Shown piece after piece: positions 10,623 through 18,784 of a DNA stretch of 46,069 bases. Both the position numbers and the translations under genes were made by a program. How positions within the stretch are numbered: position 1 is the stretch's first letter; each line of letters starts with the position of its first letter. The stretch comes from CAUJIW01 sp963205175 (GTDB taxonomy: Bacteria; Pseudomonadota; Alphaproteobacteria; Sphingomonadales; Sphingomonadaceae), in NCBI GenBank assembly GCA_041060555.1, contig JBEUDS010000026.1; one strand, given 5' to 3'. A model generated the notes under the pieces. That model saw only the letters and a program-made list of their open reading frames with translations, did no database searches and was not told the DNA's origin.

Positions 10623-11597
10623 ATGACACAAAAACCCTCCGAGGTACTGGATCGCGTCTGGGTGCTGGAAATGGTGCGCGTCACCGAGGCCGCGGCGATC
10701 GCCGCCGCCCGCCTGGCCGGCCGGGGTGACGAGAAGGAAGCCGACGCCGCCGCCGTCGAGGCCATGCGCGAGCAACTCAACCGCCTGCCGTTCGATGGCA
10801 CCGTCGTCATCGGCGAGGGCGAGCGCGACGAGGCGCCGATGCTCTATATCGGCGAGAAGGTCGGCTCGGGCGGACCCAAGATCGACATCGCGCTCGATCC
10901 GCTGGAAGGTACCACCATCACCGCCAAGGCCGGCGCCAACGCCATGGCCGTGCTGGCGATCGCCGAGGCCGGTCACCTGCTCTACGCGCCCGACGTCTAC
11001 ATGGACAAGCTGGCCATCGGCCCGGGCTTCGCCGAGGGTCTGGTCGATCTCGACTTCGGGCCGGCCCAGAACGTCAAGAACTTCGCCGAGGCCAAGGGCG
11101 TCGACGTCGACGACGTGATGGTCTGCGTGCTCGACCGTCCGCGCCACGAGGCGCTGATCAAGGAGCTGCGCGCGGTCGGTTGCGGCATCAAGCTGATCCC
11201 GGACTGCGACGTTGCCGGCGTCATCGCCGTCACCGACCCGGAAGAGACCGGCATCGACATGTACATGGGTTCGGGCGGCGCGCCGGAAGGCGTGCTGGCG
11301 GCGGCCGCGCTGCGCTGCATCGGCGGCCAGATCCAGGGCCGGTTGCTGTTCCGTAACGAGGACGAGAAGGCGCGGGCCCGCAAGGTCGGAATCACCGATC
11401 TCAACCGCAAGTACAGCCTGACCGAGCTGGCCTCCGGCGACGTGATCTTCGCGGCGACCGGCGTCACCGACGGCGCGCTGCTGGAAGGCGTCAAGCGCAA
11501 GCCGGGCGGCTGGTTCACCACGGAATCGCTGGTGATGCGCGCCTCTTCGGGCACCGTGCGCTATGTGTTTGGCGAGCACCGCCGGAAGAAGCTCTGA
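10623..11597 (+). CDS. glpX: Class II fructose-1,6-bisphosphatase GlpX
   Basis: The 324-aa metal-dependent phosphatase converts fructose-1,6-bisphosphate to fructose-6-phosphate in gluconeogenesis. It belongs to the Li-sensitive phosphatase fold: VIGEGERDEAPM and DIALDPLEGTT give the metal ligands, and the GlpX pattern MGSGGAPEGVL follows. Family length is about 320-340. ATG at 10623 after AAGGGCAGA is better than the in-frame upstream start inside hom. Its stop overlaps the recJ start (TGATG), implying translational coupling. Confidence 0.95.
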   Translation: MTQKPSEVLDRVWVLEMVRVTEAAAIAAARLAGRGDEKEADAAAVEAMREQLNRLPFDGTVVIGEGERDEAPMLYIGEKVGSGGPKIDIALDPLEGTTITAKAGANAMAVLAIAEAGHLLYAPDVYMDKLAIGPGFAEGLVDLDFGPAQNVKNFAEAKGVDVDDVMVCVLDRPRHEALIKELRAVGCGIKLIPDCDVAGVIAVTDPEETGIDMYMGSGGAPEGVLAAAALRCIGGQIQGRLLFRNEDEKARARKVGITDLNRKYSLTELASGDVIFAATGVTDGALLEGVKRKPGGWFTTESLVMRASSGTVRYVFGEHRRKKL

Positions 11598-13369
11598 TGA
11601 TGCACGCCGGGGCGTCCGTCTTCGGCGTTGATCACTCCATCCTCGGCCAGCCCTGGCGCTGGCGGGCGGTCCCCGGTGCGGGGGCCGCCATCGCCCAGGC
11701 CCACGGGCTGTCGGACGCCGTCGGCCTGGTGATGGCCGGCCGGGGCGCCGCGCCGGAAACGGCGGCGCGCCTGCTCAAGCCGACGCTACGCGACTGGCTG
11801 CCCGACCCGTCGCTGTTCAAGGACATGGACCGCGCCGCCGAACGGCTGGTGACGGCGATCCGCGGTGGCGAGGCCATCGTCATTTTCGGCGACTACGACG
11901 TCGATGGCGCCACCTCGACGGCGCTGCTGTGGCGGCTGCTGCGCCATGTCGGCGCCACCGTCAGCTTCTACATTCCCGACCGCATGACCGAGGGCTATGG
12001 TCCGTCGGTGCCGGCGATGCGCGCGCTGGCCGAGGCCGGCGCCAAGGTGGTGGTGACGGTCGACTGCGGCACCCAGGCCTTCGAGGCGCTGGCGGCGGCG
12101 GCCGAGGCCGGCCTCGACGTGCTGGTGGTGGATCACCACAAGGCCGGCTGGGAGCTGCCGGCCTGTCACGCGCTGGTCAACCCCAACCGGCTCGACGACG
12201 ACGCCGGCCCCGAGTTCGGCCACATGGCGGCGGTCGGCGTCGCCTTCCTGCTGGCGATCGCGGTCAACCGGCTGCTGCGCGACAGCGGCTGGTACGCCAG
12301 CGGCCGCGACGCGCCGGACCTGATGACGCTGCTCGATCTGGTGGCGCTGGGCACGGTGGCCGACGTGGCGCCGCTCACCGGCATCAACCGCGCCTTCGTC
12401 GCCCAGGGGCTGAAGGTGATGGCCCGGCGCGACAATCTCGGCCTGGCGACGCTGGGGGACGTTGCCCGCATGGAGCGGGCGCCGGAGGCCGGCGACCTCG
12501 GCTTCCAGCTCGGGCCGCGCATCAATGCCGGCGGCCGGGTCGGTCGCTCCGACCTCGGCACCCGGCTGCTGATCAGCAGCGATCCGCTGGAGGCCCGCAC
12601 GCTGGCGGAAGAGCTCGACCGGCTGAACGGCGAACGCAAGGCGCTGGAGGCGCTGACCACCGAGCAGGCGCTGGCGGTGGCGCCCGCCGCCGACCCGGTG
12701 GTGGTGGCCGTCGGCGAGGGCTGGCATCCCGGAGTCATCGGCATTGTCGCCGGCCGGCTGAAGGAACGCTTCGGTCGCCCGGCGGTGGTCATCGCCACCG
12801 AGGGCGGCATCGGCAAGGGCTCGGGCCGTTCGGTGCCGGGCGTCGATCTCGGCGCCGCGGTGCTGGCGGCCAAGGACGAGGGGCTGCTGGTGGCCGGGGG
12901 CGGCCACGCCATGGCCGCCGGGCTCACCATCGCCGCCGACCGGGTGGAGGCACTGCGCGACTTTCTGTCGACCCGGCTCGGCGAGGCGGTGGCGCGGGCC
13001 GCCGACGGCCGGGCGCTCAAGCTCGACGCGGCGCTGGCGCCGGGCGGCGTGACAGCGCAACTGGGCGAGGAACTGGCGGCGGCCGGTCCCTACGGCCAGG
13101 GCTGGCCAGCGCCCAAGCTGGCGGTCGGGCCGGTGTCGGTGGTCAAGTGCGACGTGGTGGGGCAGGATCATGTCCGCCTGATCCTCGCCGGGCGCGATGG
13201 CGCGCGGATCAAGGCGATGGCCTTCCGTCATGCCGACACGCCGCTCGGTCAGGCCTTCGCCGGCGCTGGCCGGCGGCCGCTCTATGTCGCCGGGCGGCTG
13301 GTGATCGACAGCTGGTCGGGCGAGCCCCGGCCGGAGCTGCACCTCGACGACGCCGCCTGGGCGGACTGA
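11597..13369 (+). CDS. recJ: Single-stranded-DNA-specific exonuclease RecJ
   Basis: The 590-aa DHH-family 5'-3' exonuclease acts in recombination and mismatch or base-excision repair. The motifs are in order: IVIFGDYDVDGATS (residues 94-107), VVVTVDCGTQAFEA (151-164), VVDHHKAG (177-184, DHH motif), ALGTVADVAPL and the DHHA1 region with GGGHAMAAGLT. A C-terminal OB-like region ends in RPELHLDDAAW. The first ATG overlaps the glpX stop; a second follows at 11600. The order hom-glpX-recJ is a conserved alphaproteobacterial arrangement. Confidence 0.96.
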   Translation: MMHAGASVFGVDHSILGQPWRWRAVPGAGAAIAQAHGLSDAVGLVMAGRGAAPETAARLLKPTLRDWLPDPSLFKDMDRAAERLVTAIRGGEAIVIFGDYDVDGATSTALLWRLLRHVGATVSFYIPDRMTEGYGPSVPAMRALAEAGAKVVVTVDCGTQAFEALAAAAEAGLDVLVVDHHKAGWELPACHALVNPNRLDDDAGPEFGHMAAVGVAFLLAIAVNRLLRDSGWYASGRDAPDLMTLLDLVALGTVADVAPLTGINRAFVAQGLKVMARRDNLGLATLGDVARMERAPEAGDLGFQLGPRINAGGRVGRSDLGTRLLISSDPLEARTLAEELDRLNGERKALEALTTEQALAVAPAADPVVVAVGEGWHPGVIGIVAGRLKERFGRPAVVIATEGGIGKGSGRSVPGVDLGAAVLAAKDEGLLVAGGGHAMAAGLTIAADRVEALRDFLSTRLGEAVARAADGRALKLDAALAPGGVTAQLGEELAAAGPYGQGWPAPKLAVGPVSVVKCDVVGQDHVRLILAGRDGARIKAMAFRHADTPLGQAFAGAGRRPLYVAGRLVIDSWSGEPRPELHLDDAAWAD

Positions 13370-13477
13370 CCGCCGCCGGCCGCCGCGTCCACTGTTCTGA
13401 GCCGGCCTCAAACCCCTTGGCAAGCGCGCCGGGGCGCGCCACTGTGCGGGCAACACGCGATCAATAGGGGAGCAGGC

Positions 13478-15034
13478 ATGAACGGCGCCGATCTGGTTTT
13501 GAGCACCTTGAAGGCAAGCGGCGTCGATGTCTGCTTTGCCAACCCCGGCACCTCGGAGATGCATTTCGTCTCGGCGCTGGATCGGGTCGAGGGCATCCGG
13601 CCAGTGCTCGGGCTGTTCGAGGGCGTGGTGACCGGCGCCGCCGACGGCTATGGCCGCATGGCCGACAAGCCGGCGGTGACGCTGCTGCATCTCGGCCCGG
13701 GCTTCGCCAACGGCATGGCCAACCTGCACAACGGTCGCCGCGCCGGCTCGCCGGTGGTCAACATCGTCGGCGACCATGCCACCTATCATCGCCATCTCGA
13801 CGCGCCGCTGACCTCCGATATCGAGGGCATGGCGGCAACCGTCTCCAAATGGGTGCGCGTCGCCAGCCGGCCCGAGGCGCTGGCGACCGACGTCGCCGAT
13901 GCCGTGACCGCCAGCCTGGACGGCCCGCGCGGCAACGCCACCCTGATCCTGCCGGCCGACATCGCCTGGAACGATGCCCAGGGTCAGGTGACGGCGGCGC
14001 TGCCGCCGCAGACCCGCACGGCCAGCGAGGCGGCGGTGCGCGCCGCCGCCGAGGCGTTGCGGGGCGCCAGCAAGCCGGTGCTCTATGTCGGTGGCCGGGG
14101 CCTGCGCCGGCGCGGCCTGGAGGCGGCGGCCCGCGTCGCCGCCGTCACCGGCGCGCGGGTGGTGATGCCCACCTTCGCCGGCCGGCTGGAACGCGGCGCC
14201 GGCCTCGTCGAGGCCGAGCGGCTGATCTATTTTGGCGAAATGGCCCAGGCCCAGCTGATCGGCACCGATCTGATGGTGCTGGTCGGCGTCAAGCCGCCGG
14301 TTTCCTTCTTCGCCTATCCCGGCAAGCCGAGCGAGCTCGATCCCGAGGGCGTCGGCCGCGTCACCCTGGCGACGGAAGGCGAGGACGAGACCGAGGCGCT
14401 GGAGCAGCTGGCCGACCTGCTGGGCGCGCCCCGGCTGGCGGCGCTGGAGCGCGATCCGCGCAAGACGCTGATGCGCCCGGAGGCACCCACCGGCGCGCTC
14501 ACCATCCAGACGCTGGGTCAGGCCATCGCCGCCACCCTGCCGGAAGGCGCCATCGTGTCGGACGAGTCGGCGACCGGCGGCGCGGCGCTCTATCCGCTCA
14601 CCGCCGGCTGCCCGCCGCACGACTGGCTGTTCCTGACCGGCGGCTCCATCGGTCAGGGCCTGCCGGTTGCCGCCGGCGCCGCCGTGGCCTGTCCCGACCG
14701 CAAGGTGGTGTGCGTCCATGGCGATGGCGGCGCGATGTACACGCTGCAGGCGCTGTGGACCATGGCGCGGGAGAAGCTCGACGTGGTGACGGTGATCATC
14801 GCCAACCGCGCCTACGCCATCCTCAATGTCGAGATGGTGCGCACCGGCGCCCCGCCGGGGCCGAAGGCCGCACCGCTGTTCGACCTCACCAACCCGACGC
14901 TGGAGTGGACGGCGCTGGCCAGGGGCATGGGCGTCGAGGCGTTCCGCGCCACCACGGCGGAGGAACTGGTGGCGGCCCTGCGCACGGCGATGGCCACGCG
15001 CGGGCCGGTGCTCATCGAGGCGGTGATCGCGTGA
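13478..15034 (+). CDS. Thiamine-diphosphate enzyme of the acetolactate synthase / benzoylformate decarboxylase family
   Basis: The 518-aa protein has the three-domain ThDP layout. The N-terminal Pyr domain carries NPGTSEMHF and catalytic Glu E48 (GLFEGVVTGAADG). A central domain follows, then a C-terminal PP domain with the cofactor motif GDGGAMYT (about 413-420) through to IANRAYAIL. It is shorter than IlvB (about 570 aa) and has no small-subunit gene beside it, so it is probably not the biosynthetic acetolactate synthase. A 2-oxoacid decarboxylase or carboligase is more likely; the substrate is unknown. The ATG follows GGGGAGCAGGC. The gene lies 108 bp after recJ. Confidence 0.88.
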   Translation: MNGADLVLSTLKASGVDVCFANPGTSEMHFVSALDRVEGIRPVLGLFEGVVTGAADGYGRMADKPAVTLLHLGPGFANGMANLHNGRRAGSPVVNIVGDHATYHRHLDAPLTSDIEGMAATVSKWVRVASRPEALATDVADAVTASLDGPRGNATLILPADIAWNDAQGQVTAALPPQTRTASEAAVRAAAEALRGASKPVLYVGGRGLRRRGLEAAARVAAVTGARVVMPTFAGRLERGAGLVEAERLIYFGEMAQAQLIGTDLMVLVGVKPPVSFFAYPGKPSELDPEGVGRVTLATEGEDETEALEQLADLLGAPRLAALERDPRKTLMRPEAPTGALTIQTLGQAIAATLPEGAIVSDESATGGAALYPLTAGCPPHDWLFLTGGSIGQGLPVAAGAAVACPDRKVVCVHGDGGAMYTLQALWTMAREKLDVVTVIIANRAYAILNVEMVRTGAPPGPKAAPLFDLTNPTLEWTALARGMGVEAFRATTAEELVAALRTAMATRGPVLIEAVIA

Positions 15035-15091
15035 CAGCGATCAGCCGCGTCTGCTGTGCCGCAGCGCCGGCCGGTCGGTCCGGGGTGACGC

Positions 15092-15298
15092 TCAGGCGTG
15101 CCGTTGCGAGCGCTGGCGCTTGTCGAGGATATCCTCGATCTCCTCGATGGCGCACCACAGGAACATGCCGCCAACCTTGCTCTCGCGCTCCAGCTTGAGC
15201 CGGAAATCGTCCAACACATGCAGCATGGCGCCGAGCTGTTCGTCGGACAGCGCGCTGCTGTTCGGGGTCGGGGAAGTGGTCACGGCAACAAGTTTCAT
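15092..15298 (-). CDS. 68-aa protein, last gene of the luxI operon
   Basis: Its ATG overlaps the stop of the methyltransferase gene (TCATGA), indicating translational coupling, which is the main reason to accept it. The product is soluble and largely helical: an N-terminal strand MKLVAVTTS, a helix DEQLGAMLHVLDDFRLKLERE, then a hydrophobic turn GGMFLWCAIEEIEDILDKR. There is one Cys and no signal peptide or membrane helix. I do not recognise the family. It might serve as an accessory subunit for the enzyme encoded ahead of it. Confidence 0.62.
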   Translation of the reverse strand: MKLVAVTTSPTPNSSALSDEQLGAMLHVLDDFRLKLERESKVGGMFLWCAIEEIEDILDKRQRSQRHA

Positions 15299-16179
15299 GA
15301 TGAACTCCGTTCAAAAGCCAGCCTGAGCAGGGTGATGTTGCGTCTCTGGAAAGACGCCTCGGAAATGCGGAGGTAACGCTGGAAGCGCCGGGCCTCGGGT
15401 GTAAGGCGCTTACTGTCGCCATGGGCCGCCAACAGGCGGTGGCGCCACACCCGGCAGGTGCGGGCGTAGCCGTCGCCGTCGTCGGTGATGAGCAGGGGGC
15501 GGAACAGCCCGTCGCTGGCGGCGAGGATCTCGCCCAGCGTCGGCAGTTCGGCGTCGGGGAAGATTTCGCGGCGGATGAAATCGCTGAACTTGCGCGTCGA
15601 CAGGGCGTCATAGGCGATGGTCTGCAGCGACAGCCGGCCGCCGGGCTTCAGCCAGTCGCGGCACGACTGGAAGAAGGCGCGATAGGTTGCCACCCGCCGG
15701 GCGGCGTCCAGCGTCGGCGAGGCGAAATGCTCGAACGCGCCGACGCTGACGATGCCGTCATAGAGCGCCGTCGGCTGGTGGTCGGCCCAGCTTTCCAGCC
15801 GGGCGCTGATGGCGAAGTCGCGCCGGGCGGCGATGTGTCGGGCCTGCTCGTGGCTCAGGGTCAGGCCGACGGCGCGCTGCACCCGCCAGTGGCGGACCAG
15901 CCGGTCCATCATCGCGCCCCAGCCGCAACCGATGTCGAGCACCGTCTGGCCGGGGGCTGCCGCCATGGCGCGGGCGTGCCAGTCCAGCTTCCGGATCTGC
16001 GCGGTTTCCAGATCGTCCGTGCCGTCCCACAGTGCGCAGGAATAGGTCATCGTCGGATCGAGCCAGCGTTCGAAGAAGCTGTTGCCGACGTCATAGTGAT
16101 GACGCACGGCGTCGGCGCCGGTGGGCGCGGTGTCGGCCTGGCGCGGCAGGGTGATGGCGAGAGCCGGGGCGGGGGTCAC
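15295..16179 (-). CDS. Cyclopropane-fatty-acid-synthase-type SAM methyltransferase
   Basis: The 294-aa protein has the catalytic domain of the CFA/mycolic acid cyclopropane synthase family: YDVGNSFFERWLDP (29-42), TYSCALW (45-51), SAM loop VLDIGCGWGAMM (80-91), a family-typical FEHF segment, and LKPGGRLSLQTIAYD. It lacks the N-terminal domain of E. coli Cfa (about 380 aa), so it has the size of mycolic-type or small-molecule enzymes. These transfer a methylene or methyl group to an unsaturated acyl chain. The GTG start at 16179 overlaps the stop of the dioxygenase gene (GTGA), so the two are translationally coupled within the luxI operon. The substrate is unknown. Confidence 0.88.
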   Translation of the reverse strand: MTPAPALAITLPRQADTAPTGADAVRHHYDVGNSFFERWLDPTMTYSCALWDGTDDLETAQIRKLDWHARAMAAAPGQTVLDIGCGWGAMMDRLVRHWRVQRAVGLTLSHEQARHIAARRDFAISARLESWADHQPTALYDGIVSVGAFEHFASPTLDAARRVATYRAFFQSCRDWLKPGGRLSLQTIAYDALSTRKFSDFIRREIFPDAELPTLGEILAASDGLFRPLLITDDGDGYARTCRVWRHRLLAAHGDSKRLTPEARRFQRYLRISEASFQRRNITLLRLAFERSSS

Positions 16180-17096
16180 GCGGCGGCCTCCTGCCGGCTG
16201 TTGATCTGGTCGATCATCGCCAGCTGCTCGGGCAACAGATAGTCGATGGCGCCCAGTCGGGTCGGTCGTTCACCGCTGTCGAGCAATATCGCCGGCGACT
16301 GCCCCTCGTAGCCGCCGAGATTGGGGCGATGGATGCGGTAGCCGATCAACGCCTGCAGTTCGGGGCTGAAGCCGGCGGCAATTTCCGGCGGGTAGGTGAG
16401 AAACATGTTTTCGTAGGTCTTCAGCCAGCCGAGGCAATAGCTGGTGAGGAAGCCCCGGCGTGGCGCCGACGTGGTGTTGGCACCCCCGCCGTGAAGGGTC
16501 TCGCCCAGCCAGAAGATCACGTCGCCAGGTTCGGCGGTGGCCTGCACCGCCTGGTCGTCGGGCAGCCAGGCGCTGGAGGTCGCCCGGTGCGAGCCCGGCC
16601 AGAACACGGTGGAGCCGTTCTCGGGCGTGAAGCGGTCGAGGCACCACATGACGTTGATGACGAAGGGGTGGGTGTAGCGGGCGCCATGCCACATGTTCTG
16701 GTCGCGGTGCGGCGGCTGGGCCGGCGCGCCGGGGTGGATGGCGAGCCCCTGGGTCAGGTTAAGCTGCATCCAGTCGCAATAGGGGCCAAGCAGGGCATCG
16801 CAGACATCGCGCACGACCGGATCAAGTACCAGCGCATGGCAGGCCTGCGACTTGTTGAGCGCGGCATGGAAACGCACCGTGCGGTCGCCATAGAAGGGGC
16901 CTTGCGCGAACGGCGTGGCGTCGAACCACGGTGTCAGTTCCTCACTGACCCGGTTGACGCGCGCGGCATCGGCGACGCCACGGGCGATACAGAAGCCATG
17001 GCGCTGGATGGTCTCGACGATGGCATCGGCGATGGCGGGTGTCTCGAAGCTGTCGTCGACTGGCGGGAAGCATGACGGGCGGGCGGCGGACGGCAT
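16176..17096 (-). CDS. Phytanoyl-CoA dioxygenase (PhyH) family Fe(II)/2-oxoglutarate oxygenase
   Basis: The 306-aa protein fits the PhyH family. The iron-binding facial triad is visible as H130-R-D132 (PPHRDQNMWH) and distal H202 (ETLHGGGANTT), with a 2-oxoglutarate-binding Arg about 12 residues on (R213/R214). Such enzymes hydroxylate acyl-CoAs or small metabolites. It starts 12 bp after luxI and overlaps the methyltransferase gene by GTGA, so it belongs to the luxI operon. luxI-phyH neighbours have, as I recall, been noted in sphingomonads; the methyltransferase here is an extra. A job in modifying the acyl signal or in a quorum-controlled product is inference. Confidence 0.87.
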   Translation of the reverse strand: MPSAARPSCFPPVDDSFETPAIADAIVETIQRHGFCIARGVADAARVNRVSEELTPWFDATPFAQGPFYGDRTVRFHAALNKSQACHALVLDPVVRDVCDALLGPYCDWMQLNLTQGLAIHPGAPAQPPHRDQNMWHGARYTHPFVINVMWCLDRFTPENGSTVFWPGSHRATSSAWLPDDQAVQATAEPGDVIFWLGETLHGGGANTTSAPRRGFLTSYCLGWLKTYENMFLTYPPEIAAGFSPELQALIGYRIHRPNLGGYEGQSPAILLDSGERPTRLGAIDYLLPEQLAMIDQINSRQEAAA

Positions 17097-17107
17097 GGCT
17101 CGGCTCC

Positions 17108-17716
17108 TCAGGCGGCGGCGCTGAGCGCGACGATGGGTTGATAGATGCCGAAGTTGGCGCGCATCCGCCGCAGCGAGGCGGCGTCGACGTCGATGCTGAA
17201 GGCGCCGATGTCGACGGCGCGGGTGCCGGTGGGCGGACCCAGGGGCCGGATGTTCCAGCCGTAGCCCAGGACGCGGGTGAACACGGCCATGTGGGTGACG
17301 AACACCAGCTGCTCGATGCCGTGGACGATCGCCACCTCCAGCATCGCCAGTGCCAGCCGCTGGCGGATGCGGGCGGCGGCGTTGCCGGACTGGTCGAACG
17401 GATTGTAGCACAGCCGGGACAGCTCCCAGATGTGCGCGCCGCGCGGCGCGCCGTCGGCACACAGATGCCCGAAGTGATCGGCCATCAGGTGAGGCCCGGT
17501 GGTGGGCAGGAAACGGGCCGAGCCGGCGACGTCGCCCGTGTCGTCGAGCAGGATCAGATAGTCGGCGTGGGCGTCGTAATCGTCCCGCTCCTCGTCGCCC
17601 ACCGGCGTCAGCGGCCAGTTCATGCGGTCGATGAAGGCAACCTTGCGCTGGCGGTAGACCGCTCGCAGCAATGTGTGGTGGCGGCTGTGGGAATGGCGCG
17701 GAATGTGAACGAGCAT
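17108..17716 (-). CDS. luxI: LuxI-family acyl-homoserine-lactone synthase
   Basis: The 202-aa protein has every conserved LuxI position: R24, F28 and W34 (YRQRKVAF, RMNW), D45 and D48 (RDDYDAH), R68 (GSARFLP), E98 and R101 (IWELSRLCY). It makes an acyl-homoserine lactone from SAM and an acyl-ACP or acyl-CoA; the acyl donor cannot be read. ATG at 17716 follows a strong GGAGGA, better than the upstream ATG at 17737. luxR lies upstream on the same strand with a 97-bp gap that contains a candidate lux box, suggesting positive autoregulation. The dioxygenase gene starts 12 bp downstream. Confidence 0.94.
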   Translation of the reverse strand: MLVHIPRHSHSRHHTLLRAVYRQRKVAFIDRMNWPLTPVGDEERDDYDAHADYLILLDDTGDVAGSARFLPTTGPHLMADHFGHLCADGAPRGAHIWELSRLCYNPFDQSGNAAARIRQRLALAMLEVAIVHGIEQLVFVTHMAVFTRVLGYGWNIRPLGPPTGTRAVDIGAFSIDVDAASLRRMRANFGIYQPIVALSAAA

Positions 17717-17761
17717 GGCGTCCTCCTGTCCCGGCAAATGTGGACTGGGCGGCGCGGCCTC

Positions 17762-17787
17762 ACATCCCCCTTAGGTCAGGGGGGTGT
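17762..17787 (-). promoter_or_regulatory. Candidate lux box upstream of luxI
   Basis: ACATCCCCCT and AGGGGGGTGT form a 26-bp inverted repeat (one mismatch) around TAGGTC, ending 45 bp before the luxI ATG. Position between luxR and luxI, dyad symmetry and length (about 20 bp core) fit a LuxR-type operator. The C-rich arms differ from the classic ACCTG half-site, so the assignment rests mainly on position. Confidence 0.55.
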
Positions 17788-17813
17788 CTTTCGTTCGGAT
17801 GGCTGTTTCAAGG

Positions 17814-18593
17814 TTACTCTGAGTCGCTGACGGCGGTCATGACTTCGCCATATGAGAGTTCTCCGTCGAACAGTGCGCGGACGACGGCGGTGGTCCGGCT
17901 GGAGGCATCATAGCGTCGCTTGACTTCCTCCACATGCTCCTGGACCGTGAAGGGACTCAGTCCGAGGATTTCGGCGATGACGGAATCCGATTTGCCCTTG
18001 GCGACCAGCGCCAGGCACTGGCGCTGGCGGGGCGTCAGCCGGCGGGAGCCGGTGTCGCGTTCGGCGCGCGATGGCACAAGACGTTTCATCGCCAGCCGGC
18101 GGGCCGCCTCGAAGGCATAGATCGCGGTGTAGTAAGCCAGCGGCAGCACGGATTCATCGACCGCCTCGCGAGCGACCAGGCTGGCACTGCCGGAAATGGT
18201 GCCCGGCACATGGACCGGCACCGTGAAGCCGAAATTGAGGCCCTGGTGCGCGGCCATGGCGAACACGTTCTGCTGATCAGTGGAGACCTTGACGGGCAGC
18301 TGGTCCCAACGGAAGGGCTGGGCGGTGCGCGAAGATATATGAATCACCGGGTCGACCTCGTGATAGCGCTTGCGCCGCACCATCAATCGCCAGTCGATCG
18401 GGTAGTTCACCATGTGAACCAGCCCGCGCGGGACATCGATCAGATCGACATGGCTGACCAGCGCGAAATGCTCGAAGCCCAGCGTTGGCAGGAAGCGGGC
18501 AAGCTCGGCCTCCATCACGTCGATGTCCTCAAGGGCACGTAAACGTTCAATGAATTCCAGCGTCGCTGCGGTCACGGCTGGCTCCGGCTTCAT
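17814..18593 (-). CDS. luxR: LuxR-family quorum-sensing transcriptional regulator
   Basis: The 259-aa protein has an N-terminal autoinducer-binding domain (about 20-165) and a C-terminal LuxR HTH (LTPRQRQCLALVAKGKS through to TVQEHVEEVKRRY). Ligand-pocket residues W68, D81, P82 and W96, and the Gly in GLNFGF, are present. The second pocket aromatic, usually Tyr four residues after the first Trp, is Val72, which may shift ligand preference. It should bind the product of the adjacent luxI and act at the dyad between the genes. luxR precedes luxI on the same strand. The divergent XRE gene begins about 190 bp away. Confidence 0.92.
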   Translation of the reverse strand: MKPEPAVTAATLEFIERLRALEDIDVMEAELARFLPTLGFEHFALVSHVDLIDVPRGLVHMVNYPIDWRLMVRRKRYHEVDPVIHISSRTAQPFRWDQLPVKVSTDQQNVFAMAAHQGLNFGFTVPVHVPGTISGSASLVAREAVDESVLPLAYYTAIYAFEAARRLAMKRLVPSRAERDTGSRRLTPRQRQCLALVAKGKSDSVIAEILGLSPFTVQEHVEEVKRRYDASSRTTAVVRALFDGELSYGEVMTAVSDSE

Positions 18594-18784
18594 GGTGAGA
18601 ACGCCCTCTACACACCCTTGTCGTTGCCGGTCAGTATGGCTGCATTACGATACGTCAGGCAAGCTGAGACCAATCGCCGATTTTACCACTTGGAGAGGTT
18701 GTCGGGACGGCCTTTTTCAGGCATGAAGCAATAGGGAGGGTGCGTGGCTGGCGCGCGCTGGCCTTTGTACTGAGAGAGATGCAC

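Noticed and set aside
11786..14719. 977-codon open frame on the minus strand opposite recJ and the ThDP enzyme gene
   Set aside because: Low-complexity Arg/Gly/Ala/His translation without motifs, antisense to two genes with clear families. Long antisense frames are expected in GC-rich coding DNA.
13478..15034. Calling the ThDP enzyme biosynthetic acetolactate synthase IlvB
   Set aside because: It is about 50 residues short, no ilvN-type small subunit is adjacent, and the N-terminal region is closer to decarboxylase-like members.
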